From assembly GCF_000708715.2 (NCBI RefSeq), contig NZ_JENB01000023.1:36290-100289 (forward strand): a DNA stretch of 64,000 bases, given 5' to 3'. This DNA comes from Pseudomonas putida W15Oct28 (lineage in GTDB: Bacteria; Pseudomonadota; Gammaproteobacteria; Pseudomonadales; Pseudomonadaceae). Made by a program: the position numbers and the translations under genes. A model generated the notes under the pieces. The model made no database searches. It was not told the DNA's origin and saw only the letters and a program-made list of their open reading frames with translations. Below are positions 24,290-35,923 of this stretch, in pieces (within the stretch, counting starts at the first letter, position 1; every line of letters starts with the position of its first letter).

Positions 24290-25987
24290 ATGTCCCAAGA
24301 ATTCGATTACATCATCGTCGGTGCCGGCTCGGCCGGTAACACCCTGGCTACCCGCCTGACCGAAGACGCCGGCGTCACCGTACTGCTGCTGGAAGCCGGT
24401 GGCCCCGACTACCGCTTCGACTTCCGCACCCAGATGCCAGCCGCCCTGGCCTTCCCGCTGCAAGGCCGCCGCTACAACTGGGCCTACGAGACCGACCCGG
24501 AGCCGCACATGGACGGCCGCCGCATGGAATGTGGCCGCGGCAAGGGCCTGGGTGGCTCGTCGCTGATCAACGGCATGTGCTACATCCGCGGCAACGCCAT
24601 GGACTTCGACGGCTGGGCAGAACTGCCAGGCCTGGAAGACTGGACCTACCTCGACTGCCTGCCGTACTTCCGTAAAGCCGAAACCCGCGACATCGGCCCG
24701 AACGATTACCACGGTGGCGAAGGCCCGGTCAGCGTTGCCACGCCAAAAGCCGGCAACAACCCGCTGTTCCACGCCATGGTCGACGCCGGCGTACAAGCCG
24801 GTTACCCGCGCACTGAAGACCTCAATGGCTACCAGCAGGAAGGCTTCGGCCCGATGGACCGTTCGGTAACCAAGAACGGCCGCCGCTCCAGCACCGCCCG
24901 TGGCTACCTGGACCAGGCCAAGAAGCGCCCGAACCTGACCATCGTCACCCACGCCCTGAGCGACCGCGTACTGTTCGACGGCAAGCGCGCCGTTGGCGTG
25001 ACCTACCTGGTCGGCGACAGCGAAGAGCGCGTTGAAGCCCGTGCCCGCAAGGAAGTGATCGTCAGCTCCGGCGCCATCGCCTCGCCGCAGCTGCTGCAAC
25101 GCTCCGGCGTCGGTCCGCGTCACCTGCTGGAAAGCCTCGACATCCCGGTTGTACACGACCTGCCGGGCGTTGGCGAAAACCTGCAGGACCACCTTGAGCT
25201 GTACCTGCAGTACGCCTGCACCCAGCCGGTATCGCTGTACCCATCGCTGCTGTGGTGGAACCAGCCGGCCATCGGTGCCGAGTGGATGTTCAAGGGCACC
25301 GGCATCGGCGCCAGCAACCAGTTCGAGGCTGGCGGCTTCATCCGTTCCCGCCCTGAATTCAAGTGGCCGAACATTCAGTACCACTTCCTGCCGGTTGCGA
25401 TTAACTACAACGGCTCCAATGGCGTGAAAGAGCACGGTTTCCAGGCGCACATGGGCTCCATGCGCTCGCCTGCCCGTGGTCGCATCCAGACCAAGTCGAA
25501 GAACCCGCGCCAGCACCCGAGCATCCTGTTCAACTACATGTCCACCGAGCAGGACTGGCAGGAATTCCGTGACGGCATCCGCCTGACCCGCGAAATCATG
25601 GCCCAGCCAGCGCTGGACCCGTACCGTGGCCGCGAAATCAGCCCGGGCGCCGACGTGCAAACCGACGAGCAACTGGACAAGTTCATCCGCGAGCACGCCG
25701 AAACCGCCTTCCACCCGTCCTGCTCGTGCAAGATGGGCACCGATGACATGGCAGTGGTCGACGGCGAAGGCCGCGTGCATGGCATGAAGGGCCTGCGTGT
25801 GGTCGATGCCTCGATCATGCCGCTGATCATCACCGGCAACCTCAACGCCACCACGATCATGATCGCCGAGAAAATCTCGGACAAGATCCGTGGCCGCAAG
25901 CCACTGCCGCGCAGCACTGCCAAGTACTATGTGGCGGGCGATGCACCGGTGAAAGGCAAGCCGATGCGTGAAGTGAAGCAGGCGTAA
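24290..25987 (+). CDS. betA: Choline dehydrogenase, GMC oxidoreductase
   Basis: A 565-residue FAD-dependent, membrane-associated enzyme oxidising choline to betaine aldehyde (and on to betaine). The FAD-binding GAGSAGNTLATRLTED begins at residue 12. GMC signature 1 is GRGKGLGGSSLINGM (about 80-95), signature 2 is SSGAIASPQLLQRSGVG, and the catalytic HPSCSCKMG (His near residue 477) precedes ASIMPLIITGNLNATTIMI. Last gene of betIBA, followed by a REP pair and no clear terminator. Confidence 0.98.
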   Translation: MSQEFDYIIVGAGSAGNTLATRLTEDAGVTVLLLEAGGPDYRFDFRTQMPAALAFPLQGRRYNWAYETDPEPHMDGRRMECGRGKGLGGSSLINGMCYIRGNAMDFDGWAELPGLEDWTYLDCLPYFRKAETRDIGPNDYHGGEGPVSVATPKAGNNPLFHAMVDAGVQAGYPRTEDLNGYQQEGFGPMDRSVTKNGRRSSTARGYLDQAKKRPNLTIVTHALSDRVLFDGKRAVGVTYLVGDSEERVEARARKEVIVSSGAIASPQLLQRSGVGPRHLLESLDIPVVHDLPGVGENLQDHLELYLQYACTQPVSLYPSLLWWNQPAIGAEWMFKGTGIGASNQFEAGGFIRSRPEFKWPNIQYHFLPVAINYNGSNGVKEHGFQAHMGSMRSPARGRIQTKSKNPRQHPSILFNYMSTEQDWQEFRDGIRLTREIMAQPALDPYRGREISPGADVQTDEQLDKFIREHAETAFHPSCSCKMGTDDMAVVDGEGRVHGMKGLRVVDASIMPLIITGNLNATTIMIAEKISDKIRGRKPLPRSTAKYYVAGDAPVKGKPMREVKQA

Positions 25988-25994
25988 ACCTGCA

Positions 25995-26092
25995 CCGGCC
26001 TCTTCGCGGGCATGCCCGCTCCCACAGGGACAGCACAAATCTCAACTATTGTGAGAAACCTGTGGGAGCGGGCGTGCCCGCGAAGAGGCCCG
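25995..26092. repeat. REP pair (type 1), inverted
   Basis: CCGGCCTCTTCGCGGGCATG and onwards (25995-26028), with its inverted partner at about 26059-26092, spaced by 30 bases. It directly follows betA and may act as its transcription boundary. Confidence 0.9.
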
Positions 26093-26213
26093 CCCAGGCA
26101 ACACATGCTGCCAATTCATCAGGTTAGAATCGATTGGCACGCGACCTGCTAGCTTTTGCTGAAAAGTACGCTACCAAGTCCTATTTCCCCGCGCTGTCCC
26201 GGAGTACCTGCCT

Positions 26214-27956
26214 TTGGATGCAAGCACCATCAACAGCCTGTTCTTGATCGGCGCATTGCTGGTGGGCGCAAGTATCCTGGTCAGTTCCCTGTCATCGCGC
26301 CTGGGTATCCCCATTCTGGTCATCATCCTCGCCGTCGGCATGGTCGCCGGTGTCGATGGTGGCGGCATCATCTTCAACAACTACCCGACCGCCTACTTGG
26401 TGGGCAACCTGGCACTGGCCGTGATCCTGCTCGACGGTGGCCTGCGCACGCGGGTAGCAAGCTTCCGCGTGGCGCTGTGGCCGGCGCTGTCGCTGGCCAC
26501 GGTCGGGGTAATGATCACCACCGCCCTCACCGGCCTGGTCGCCGCCTGGCTGTTCAACCTGAGCCTGATCCAGGGCCTGCTGATCGGCGCCATCGTCGGC
26601 TCAACCGACGCCGCTGCGGTGTTCTCGCTGCTGGGCGGCAAAGGCCTGAACGAGCGGGTTACCGCCACCCTGGAGATCGAGTCGGGCAGCAACGACCCGA
26701 TGGCGGTGTTCCTCACCGTCACCCTGATCGACATGATCGCCAGTGGCCAGACCGGCCTGCACTGGAGCCTGCTGGGCCACCTGCTGCGCGAGTTCGGCAT
26801 CGGCGGGCTGCTGGGCCTGGGCGGCGGCTGGCTGATGCTGCAACTGGTCAACCGCATCAACCTGGCCGGTGGCCTGTACCCGATCCTGGTGGTAGCCGGC
26901 GGCCTGGTGGTGTTCTCGCTGACCAACGCCCTGCACGGCAGTGGCTTCCTCGCCGTGTACCTGTGCGGCCTGGTGCTGGGCAACAAGCCTATCCGTAGCC
27001 GCCATGGCATTTTGCACATGCTCGACGGCATGGCCTGGCTGGCCCAGATCGGCATGTTCCTGGTGCTGGGGCTGCTGGTCACGCCCCACGACCTGCTGCC
27101 CATCGCCTTGCCGGCGCTGGGCCTGGCGTTGTGGATGATCCTGGTGGCGCGGCCGCTGTCGGTGGTCGCTGCACTGCTGCCGTTCAAGGCCTTCCATGGC
27201 CGCGAAAAGGGCTTTATCGCCTGGGTAGGCTTGCGCGGCGCGGTGCCGATCATTCTGGCGGTGTTCCCGCTGATGGCCGGCCTGCCGGACGCCCAGCTGT
27301 TCTTCAACCTGGCCTTCTTCATCGTGCTGGTGTCGCTGCTGGTGCAAGGCACCAGCCTGCCGTGGATGGCCAAACTGCTGAAAGTGACCGTACCGCCAGA
27401 CCCGGCGCCAATCTCCCGCTCCGCCCTGGAAGTGCACATCACCAGCGAGTGGGAAATGTTCGTCTACCGCCTGGGCGCCGAAAAATGGTGCATCGGCGCC
27501 GCCCTGCGCGAGCTGAAAATGCCCGAAGGCACGCGGATTGCCGCCCTGTTCCGTGGCGAGCAGCTGCTGCACCCGTCTGGCAGTACCGTGCTGGAAGTGG
27601 GGGACATGCTCTGCGTGATCGGCCACGAGCACAACCTGCCGGCCCTGGGCAAACTGTTCAGCCAAGCGCCACAGCGTGGCCTGGACTTGCGTTTCTTCGG
27701 CGACTTCGTGCTCGAAGGCGATGCCGAACTGGGTGCAGTGGCAGCGCTTTACGGCCTGAAACTCGATGGCCTGGACGCGAAAATGCCGCTGGCGCAGTTC
27801 ATCCGACAGAAGGTCGGAGGCGCTCCAGTAGTAGGGGACCAGGTCGATTGGCATGGCACGATCTGGACCGTGGCAACCATGGACGGGAACAAGATCCAGA
27901 AAGTAGGCGTCAGATTCCCCGAAGGAACGCGACCCGGACCAGGATTGTTCCTCTAA
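26214..27956 (+). CDS. cvrA: Potassium/proton antiporter CvrA/NhaP2 type
   Basis: A 580-residue inner-membrane CPA1 cation/proton antiporter for K+ and volume regulation. About 12-13 membrane segments lie in residues 5-390, with the conserved GSTDAAAVFSLLG and ESGSNDPMAVFL motifs that carry the transport aspartates. The cytoplasmic C-terminus holds a TrkA-C domain (about 400-485) and a CorC/HlyC-type domain. The start is TTG at 26214 with GGAG at 26201-26204; the nearby ATG is out of frame. Only 35 bp separate it from the mechanosensitive channel gene, suggesting co-expression. Confidence 0.93.
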   Translation: MDASTINSLFLIGALLVGASILVSSLSSRLGIPILVIILAVGMVAGVDGGGIIFNNYPTAYLVGNLALAVILLDGGLRTRVASFRVALWPALSLATVGVMITTALTGLVAAWLFNLSLIQGLLIGAIVGSTDAAAVFSLLGGKGLNERVTATLEIESGSNDPMAVFLTVTLIDMIASGQTGLHWSLLGHLLREFGIGGLLGLGGGWLMLQLVNRINLAGGLYPILVVAGGLVVFSLTNALHGSGFLAVYLCGLVLGNKPIRSRHGILHMLDGMAWLAQIGMFLVLGLLVTPHDLLPIALPALGLALWMILVARPLSVVAALLPFKAFHGREKGFIAWVGLRGAVPIILAVFPLMAGLPDAQLFFNLAFFIVLVSLLVQGTSLPWMAKLLKVTVPPDPAPISRSALEVHITSEWEMFVYRLGAEKWCIGAALRELKMPEGTRIAALFRGEQLLHPSGSTVLEVGDMLCVIGHEHNLPALGKLFSQAPQRGLDLRFFGDFVLEGDAELGAVAALYGLKLDGLDAKMPLAQFIRQKVGGAPVVGDQVDWHGTIWTVATMDGNKIQKVGVRFPEGTRPGPGLFL

Positions 27957-27991
27957 ACTTCGTTTCTGCCGGATCCACAAGTAGTCTGCCT

Positions 27992-31300
<3,309 letters not shown>

Positions 31301-31345
31301 GTGGGCTCGAATGCTTTATTCTGTGCTGAATCTCAGGAGCAGCCC

Positions 31346-32806
31346 GTGAAAGCCCTCGACCAACTCACCTTCGACAACCGCTTCGCCCGCCTGGGCGATG
31401 CGTTCTCCACCCAGGTGCTGCCCGAGCCCATTGCGGACCCGCGCCTGGTGGTAGCCAGCGAGTCGGCCATGGCCTTGCTCGACCTCGACCCCGCACAGGC
31501 CGACCTGCCGGTGTTCGCCGAGCTGTTCAGCGGCCACAAGCTGTGGGAAGAAGCCGACCCACGCGCGATGGTCTATTCCGGCCACCAGTTCGGCTCGTAC
31601 AACCCACGGCTGGGCGATGGCCGCGGCCTGCTGCTGGCCGAAGTGCTCAATGACAAAGGTGAGCACTGGGACCTGCACCTCAAGGGCGCCGGCCAGACCC
31701 CGTACTCACGCATGGGCGACGGCCGCGCCGTGCTGCGCTCGTCGATCCGCGAATTCCTTGCCTCCGAGGCCCTGCACGCCCTGGGTATCCCAAGCAGTCG
31801 GGCGCTGTGCGTGATTGGCTCCAGCACCGCGGTGTGGCGTGAAACCCGCGAAAGCGCCGCCATGCTCACCCGCCTGGCGCAGAGCCATGTACGTTTCGGC
31901 CATTTCGAGTACTTCTACTACACCAAGCAGCCCGAGCAGCAGCGCGTGCTGATCGACCATGTACTGGAGCACCACTACCCCGAATGCCGTGATGCCGAGC
32001 AGCCCTACCTGGCCATGTTCCGCACCATTGTCGAGCGCAACGCCGAACTGATCGCCCGCTGGCAGGCCTATGGCTTCTGCCACGGGGTGATGAACACCGA
32101 CAACATGTCGATTTTGGGCATCACCTTCGACTTCGGCCCTTACGCCTTCCTCGACGACTTCGACGCCAACTTCATCTGCAACCACTCCGACGACCGTGGC
32201 CGCTACAGCTACGCCAACCAGGTGCCCATCGCCCACTGGAACCTCAGCGCGCTGGCCCAGGCCCTGACCACGGTGATCGAGGTTGAGCCACTGAAGGAAG
32301 CGCTGGGGCTGTTCCTGCCGCTGTACCAGGCCCATTACCTGGACCTGATGCGCCGGCGCCTGGGCCTGACCACTGCCGAAGATGGCGACATGGCGCTGGT
32401 CGAACGCCTGCTGCAGTCCATGCAGCGGGGTGGCGTGGACTACAGCCTGTTCTTCCGCAAGCTGGGCGAGCAGCCAGTTGCCGAGGCGCTGAGAGTGGTG
32501 CGCGACGACTTCATCGACCTGGCCGGCTTCGATGCCTGGGGCGCCGACTACCTGGCCCGCTGTGAACGCGAACCCGATAATGCCGAAGGCCGCCGTGAGC
32601 GGATGCATGCAGTGAACCCGCTGTATGTGCTGCGCAACTACCTGGCGCAGAAAGCCATCGAAGCGGCTGAAGCGGGAGATTACAGTGAAGTGCGGCGGCT
32701 GCATCAGGTGCTGGCCAGACCCTTTGAGGAACAGCCCGGGATGCAGGCCTACGCCGAGCGGCCGCCGGAATGGGGCAAGCACCTGGAGATCAGCTGCTCT
32801 TCATGA
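31346..32806 (+). CDS. selO: Protein adenylyltransferase SelO (YdiU)
   Basis: A 486-residue pseudokinase-fold enzyme that transfers AMP to Ser/Thr/Tyr of target proteins in oxidative-stress signalling. It has YSGHQFGSYNPRLGDGRGLL, LKGAGQTPYSRMGDGRAVLR (nucleotide loop), REFLASEALHALGIP and HGVMNTDNMSILGITFDFGPY (catalytic/metal Asn-Asp). The usual C-terminal selenocysteine of eukaryotic SelO is absent, as in bacteria; the protein ends LEISCSS. The start is GTG at 31346 with AGGAG at 31335-31339, giving the expected family length. Confidence 0.95.
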   Translation: MKALDQLTFDNRFARLGDAFSTQVLPEPIADPRLVVASESAMALLDLDPAQADLPVFAELFSGHKLWEEADPRAMVYSGHQFGSYNPRLGDGRGLLLAEVLNDKGEHWDLHLKGAGQTPYSRMGDGRAVLRSSIREFLASEALHALGIPSSRALCVIGSSTAVWRETRESAAMLTRLAQSHVRFGHFEYFYYTKQPEQQRVLIDHVLEHHYPECRDAEQPYLAMFRTIVERNAELIARWQAYGFCHGVMNTDNMSILGITFDFGPYAFLDDFDANFICNHSDDRGRYSYANQVPIAHWNLSALAQALTTVIEVEPLKEALGLFLPLYQAHYLDLMRRRLGLTTAEDGDMALVERLLQSMQRGGVDYSLFFRKLGEQPVAEALRVVRDDFIDLAGFDAWGADYLARCEREPDNAEGRRERMHAVNPLYVLRNYLAQKAIEAAEAGDYSEVRRLHQVLARPFEEQPGMQAYAERPPEWGKHLEISCSS

Positions 32807-32818
32807 TTAACGCCCAAC

Positions 32819-32907
32819 CCTGTGGGAGCGGGCTTGCCCGCGAAGCAGGCAACGCGATGGATGGCACCGGCTTCGCCGGTGTTCGCGGGCAAGCCCGCTC
32901 CCACAAG
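32819..32907. repeat. REP pair (type 1), outward orientation
   Basis: Here the order is reversed relative to the other type 1 pairs: CCTGTGGGAGCGGGCTTGCC comes first (32819-32850) and TTCGCGGGCAAGCCCGCTCC second (32882-32907). The spacer contains a CACCGGCTTCGCCGGTG hairpin. It lies between selO and trxC. Confidence 0.88.
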
Positions 32908-32936
32908 GAAAACGTGAATCCAACCCCGGAGATGAA

Positions 32937-33371
32937 ATGTCCGAGCCACTGGTAATCCCCTGCCCCCACTGCAACGGCCTCAACCGCCTGCCCGCCGAGC
33001 GCCTGGGTGACGCACCGAAATGCGGCCGCTGCAAACAGGAGGTAGTGTTAAGCACCCCCTTCGAGCTCACCGAAGCCAGCTACGCCAGCCAGATCAAAGG
33101 CGACCTGCCGCTGCTGGTCGACATCTGGGCCGACTGGTGCGGCCCGTGCAAATCCTTCGCCCCCACCTTCGAACAGGCGGCCCGCCAACTTGCCGGCCGC
33201 TGCCGCCTGGCCAAGCTCGACAGCGAAGCCAACCGCAACCTCGCCGGGCAACTGGGCATCCGCTCGATCCCGAGCCTGCTGCTGTTCAAGAACGGCCGCG
33301 AAGTCAGCCGCCAGGCCGGGGCGTTTCCACTCCAGTCGTTGCTGGAGTGGCTGAAAGGCCAAGGAATTTAA
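32937..33371 (+). CDS. trxC: Thioredoxin 2 with N-terminal zinc ribbon
   Basis: A 144-residue disulfide reductase. The N-terminal CPHC...CGRC (residues 8-32) is the zinc-binding ribbon that distinguishes TrxC from TrxA. The thioredoxin fold has the redox motif WCGPC at 67-71 (DIWADWCGPCKSFAPTF) and the cis-Pro segment IRSIPSLLLFKNG. Reduced by thioredoxin reductase, it acts in the cytoplasm under oxidative stress. The ATG at 32937 lies just after the REP pair. Convergent with higA, only three bases between stop codons. Confidence 0.95.
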   Translation: MSEPLVIPCPHCNGLNRLPAERLGDAPKCGRCKQEVVLSTPFELTEASYASQIKGDLPLLVDIWADWCGPCKSFAPTFEQAARQLAGRCRLAKLDSEANRNLAGQLGIRSIPSLLLFKNGREVSRQAGAFPLQSLLEWLKGQGI

Positions 33372-33374
33372 CTC

Positions 33375-33731
33375 TCAGGCGTTTGCCAGTAACGACTCAT
33401 AGGGGATACGAAGGCCATCATGCAGGCGCTTGATCATCGAAAGGCTTAGCCCACGCTTCCCATTCAATACTTCCGATACTCGGCCGCTCGGGCCGATGAA
33501 TGGCTCAAGATCACGTGGGGTAAGGCCCTGCTGATCCATGCAGAATTTAATGGCCTCGATGGGATTGGCGGGGTTAATGGAATAGTGCTTGTTTTCGTAC
33601 ACTTCGATCAGTGTCACGAGCACCTCCATTTCATCAGCTTCTGGCGTCCCCGCTTCTGCCTGAAAAATGGACTCGAGCCGCTGGAACGCTGCTCGAAGAT
33701 CGTCGTCATTGCGGATCGGCTTAATATTCAC
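33375..33731 (-). CDS. higA: HigA-type antitoxin with Xre helix-turn-helix
   Basis: A 118-residue antitoxin. An N-terminal toxin-binding region (IKPIRNDDDLRAAFQRLESI) precedes a Xre-type DNA-binding domain (about 60-115: AIKFCMDQQGLTPRDLEPF, GRVSEVLNGKRGLSLSMIKR). The start was placed at the GTG at 33731, inside the last codons of higB (11-base overlap), because this matches E. coli HigA; the ATG at 33758 lies further within higB. As in known higBA systems the toxin gene comes first, and HigA with HigB should repress the shared promoter. Confidence 0.88.
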   Translation of the reverse strand: MNIKPIRNDDDLRAAFQRLESIFQAEAGTPEADEMEVLVTLIEVYENKHYSINPANPIEAIKFCMDQQGLTPRDLEPFIGPSGRVSEVLNGKRGLSLSMIKRLHDGLRIPYESLLANA

Positions 33732-34029
33732 AGACTGTCTCCACGTCAATCTCGTCATATCGCTTGTGCGTACCGACGAACTTCACCCAGGCAATACCGG
33801 CCCGATACTGCATCTCGACCACAAGCCGATACTTGTTTCCCCCGATGTTGAAGACCACGCGGTTTTTGCCGCAGATGCTGGCGTTGCCAATCTGATCTTT
33901 CACATCCTGCGGCGTTCGCCACATAGCTTTGAGCGCCATATCGTGCCAGCTTTCCAAGGCCGCTTTGGCATCTTCATGCCCAGGCAATTCCCAGAACTTC
34001 ACCAAGCCGCTTTTGGCAATGACGCGCAT
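33721..34029 (-). CDS. higB: HigB-type toxin, RelE-like mRNA interferase
   Basis: A 102-residue toxin related to E. coli HigB (ribosome-dependent endoribonuclease). It begins MRVIAKSGLVKFWE and has the family core NRVVFNIGGNKYRLVVEM, then WVKFVGTHKRYDEIDVETV; the GTHKRYD motif holds catalytic His/Lys/Arg/Tyr candidates. The start at 34029 was chosen because the promoter and operator lie immediately upstream. The small pair sits between trxC and a parA-like gene, a likely acquired module in core sequence. Confidence 0.9.
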   Translation of the reverse strand: MRVIAKSGLVKFWELPGHEDAKAALESWHDMALKAMWRTPQDVKDQIGNASICGKNRVVFNIGGNKYRLVVEMQYRAGIAWVKFVGTHKRYDEIDVETVCEY

Positions 34030-34036
34030 CCAAGCA

Positions 34037-34083
34037 AATCTCCCATTTTGGGAGATTATGCTCGGAACTCGGATACAGTGCAA
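34037..34083 (-). promoter_or_regulatory. higBA promoter with overlapping 21-bp operator
   Basis: On the minus strand, -35 TTGCAC (34078-34083), a 17-bp spacer and -10 CATAAT (34055-34060) make a good sigma-70 promoter. AATCTCCCATTTTGGGAGATT (34037-34057 on the plus strand) has perfect 9-bp arms and overlaps the -10 edge and expected start, ending eight bases before the higB ATG. It is the likely HigA operator. Confidence 0.82.
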
Positions 34084-34098
34084 GCGGCAGGCAGGAGC

Positions 34099-34872
34099 CT
34101 ATTCGCTGCGCTCAAGCAAATCATGCAACTCGACAAACTGCTGGGTCAGCTTGTGCCGCGGTTCCAGGTGAATCAGCGGCAGGCTGGCGTGGTGCGATTC
34201 GCGCATCTTCACCGAGCTGCCCAGGTACACCGGCAGCACTGGCAGGCCTTCGGCCAGCAGTTCGTCGAGCATCTGCTGCGGCAGGCTGGCACGGGACTGG
34301 AACTGGTTGACCACGATACCTTCGACCATCAGGTCTTCGTTGTGGTCTTCCTTGAGGTCTTCGATCTCGGCCAACAGGCCGTACAGGGCCTGGCGCGAAA
34401 AGCTGTCGCAGTCGAAGGGGATCAGCACACGATCAGCGGCGATCAACGCGGAAACCGCGTAGAAGTTCAGCGCCGGCGGGGTATCGATGTAGATTCGCTC
34501 GTAGTCCTCGTCCAGCTCGTCGAGCAACTTACGCAGCTTGTTGATCTTGTGCTTGGCCTCAAGCTTGGGCTGCAGGTCGGCCAGCTCGGCAGTGGCCGTG
34601 ACCACGTGCAGGTTGTCGAACGGGGTTTCGTAGATATCGACCTTGTTCTTCTTGCTGAACGGCCCACTGGACAGGCTTTGCTTGAAGAAGTCGGCGATAC
34701 CCATGGGGATGTCCTCGCCGGTCAGGCCGGTGAGGTACTGGGTCGAGTTCGCCTGGGCATCCAGGTCGATCAACAAGGTCCGATAGCCTTCATTGGCACT
34801 GACCGCCGCCAGGTTGCAGGCGATGCTCGACTTGCCCACGCCACCTTTCTGATTGAACACCACGCGCCGCAT
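34099..34872 (-). CDS. Orphan ParA-family ATPase
   Basis: A 257-residue MinD/ParA-type P-loop ATPase. Deviant Walker A near the N-terminus (FNQKGGVGKSSIACNLAA, residues 5-22), Walker A' LLIDLDAQANST, and IYIDTPPALNFYAVSA. The ATP-dimer features suggest cargo positioning on the nucleoid or pole. No parB or parS is visible next to it, so it is not the chromosome-partition ParA; partner unknown. The start at 34872 (MRRVVFNQKGG) was chosen to place the P-loop at the usual position. It reads towards the higBA promoter, and could even be read through from the LysR gene upstream. Confidence 0.88.
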   Translation of the reverse strand: MRRVVFNQKGGVGKSSIACNLAAVSANEGYRTLLIDLDAQANSTQYLTGLTGEDIPMGIADFFKQSLSSGPFSKKNKVDIYETPFDNLHVVTATAELADLQPKLEAKHKINKLRKLLDELDEDYERIYIDTPPALNFYAVSALIAADRVLIPFDCDSFSRQALYGLLAEIEDLKEDHNEDLMVEGIVVNQFQSRASLPQQMLDELLAEGLPVLPVYLGSSVKMRESHHASLPLIHLEPRHKLTQQFVELHDLLERSE

Positions 34873-34948
34873 GATTGACCTCCGTGTTTCAACGATTGCC
34901 CGAGTATGTGGCGGCACTGCGGCAATGGCCAGCGCCATTTGGCCTGCA

Positions 34949-35848
34949 TTACCCCTGGCCGACCACCTGCCCCGTCAACAGCTCGGCAAACGCCTTGGCC
35001 ATCACCGAATTGCCGCGCTCGCGCTGCACCAGCCACACCGCCGACATCGCCCCTTCATCCAGCAGCGTGCGGTACACCACCCCCTCGATGCGCATACGCT
35101 GGAACGACGCCGGCAACACCGACACCCCCAGCCCCGCCGACACCAGGCCGATGATGGTCATCGCCTCCCCGGCTTCCTGGGCAAAGTGCGGGCTGAAGCC
35201 TGCCTGCCGCGCCAGGCTGAGCAACTGGGCATGCAGGCCGCTGCCATAACTGCGCGGGAAGAACACGAACGGCTCGTGGGCCAGCGCCGCCATGTGCACC
35301 CCTTGTTCAGTGCCTTCAGCCAGCGGGTGCGATGCGTTGATCACCGCCACCAGCGGCTCGCGGAACAACTCGGTGGCCACCAACCCTTCCGGCAACGGCA
35401 TCGGCCGCATCAGCCCCACTTCGATGGATTCGTCGAACACCCCTTCCGCAACATCGCGGCTGCTCATTTCCTTGAGGTTCAGGTGCACCGCCGGGAAGCG
35501 CTGGCGAAAGGCATGGATGGCCTTGGGGATCTTCGAGGTGAATGGCGCAGACGATGTGAAGCCGATCTTCATTTCGCCCAGTTCACCCAGCTGCGCCCGC
35601 CGGGCCACATCTGCGGCCTTCTCCACCTGCGCCAGCACCTGGCGGGCCTCTTCAAGGAACAGCCGCCCCGCCTCGCTCAGTTCGACCCGACGGTTGGTAC
35701 GCTCGAACAGCCGGGCCCCCAGTTCCTGTTCCAGGGCCTGGATCTGCTGGCTCAGGGGTGGCTGGGAAATACCCAGTTGCTGGGCGGCACGGCCAAAGTG
35801 CAGCTCTTCGGCCACGGCGATGAAGTAACGCAGATGGCGCAGTTCCAT
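34949..35848 (-). CDS. LysR-family regulator, YnfL-like
   Basis: A 299-residue transcription factor. N-terminal winged helix-turn-helix MELRHLRYFIAVAEELHFGR and ISQPPLSQQIQALEQELGARLFER, linker helix, then a two-lobed effector domain (about 90-295, KIGFTSSAPFTSKIP, VALI-type GLVSAGLGVSVLP). It is divergent from an MFS gene that closely resembles E. coli YnfM, and E. coli ynfL/ynfM are arranged the same way, so it likely controls that transporter. The inducer is not known. Confidence 0.9.
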   Translation of the reverse strand: MELRHLRYFIAVAEELHFGRAAQQLGISQPPLSQQIQALEQELGARLFERTNRRVELSEAGRLFLEEARQVLAQVEKAADVARRAQLGELGEMKIGFTSSAPFTSKIPKAIHAFRQRFPAVHLNLKEMSSRDVAEGVFDESIEVGLMRPMPLPEGLVATELFREPLVAVINASHPLAEGTEQGVHMAALAHEPFVFFPRSYGSGLHAQLLSLARQAGFSPHFAQEAGEAMTIIGLVSAGLGVSVLPASFQRMRIEGVVYRTLLDEGAMSAVWLVQRERGNSVMAKAFAELLTGQVVGQG

Positions 35849-35891
35849 GATCAGCTCCGAATGAGTCGAAAAACGTCTTAAATAGGTCGAA

Positions 35892-35901
35892 CAATATATT
35901 G
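35892..35901. promoter_or_regulatory. Candidate LysR operator in divergent region
   Basis: CAATATATTG is a 10-bp palindrome inside an A/T-rich 75-bp gap between the divergent LysR gene and the transporter. It is a plausible regulator or promoter site, but no clear T-N11-A box was distinguished. Confidence 0.3.
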
Positions 35902-35923
35902 GATCTAATCATTAGCCAGCTAT

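Noticed and set aside
27131..27991. Long in-frame N-terminal extension of the MscK frame
   Set aside because: It overlaps the antiporter gene in another frame, and a clean signal peptide begins at 27992.
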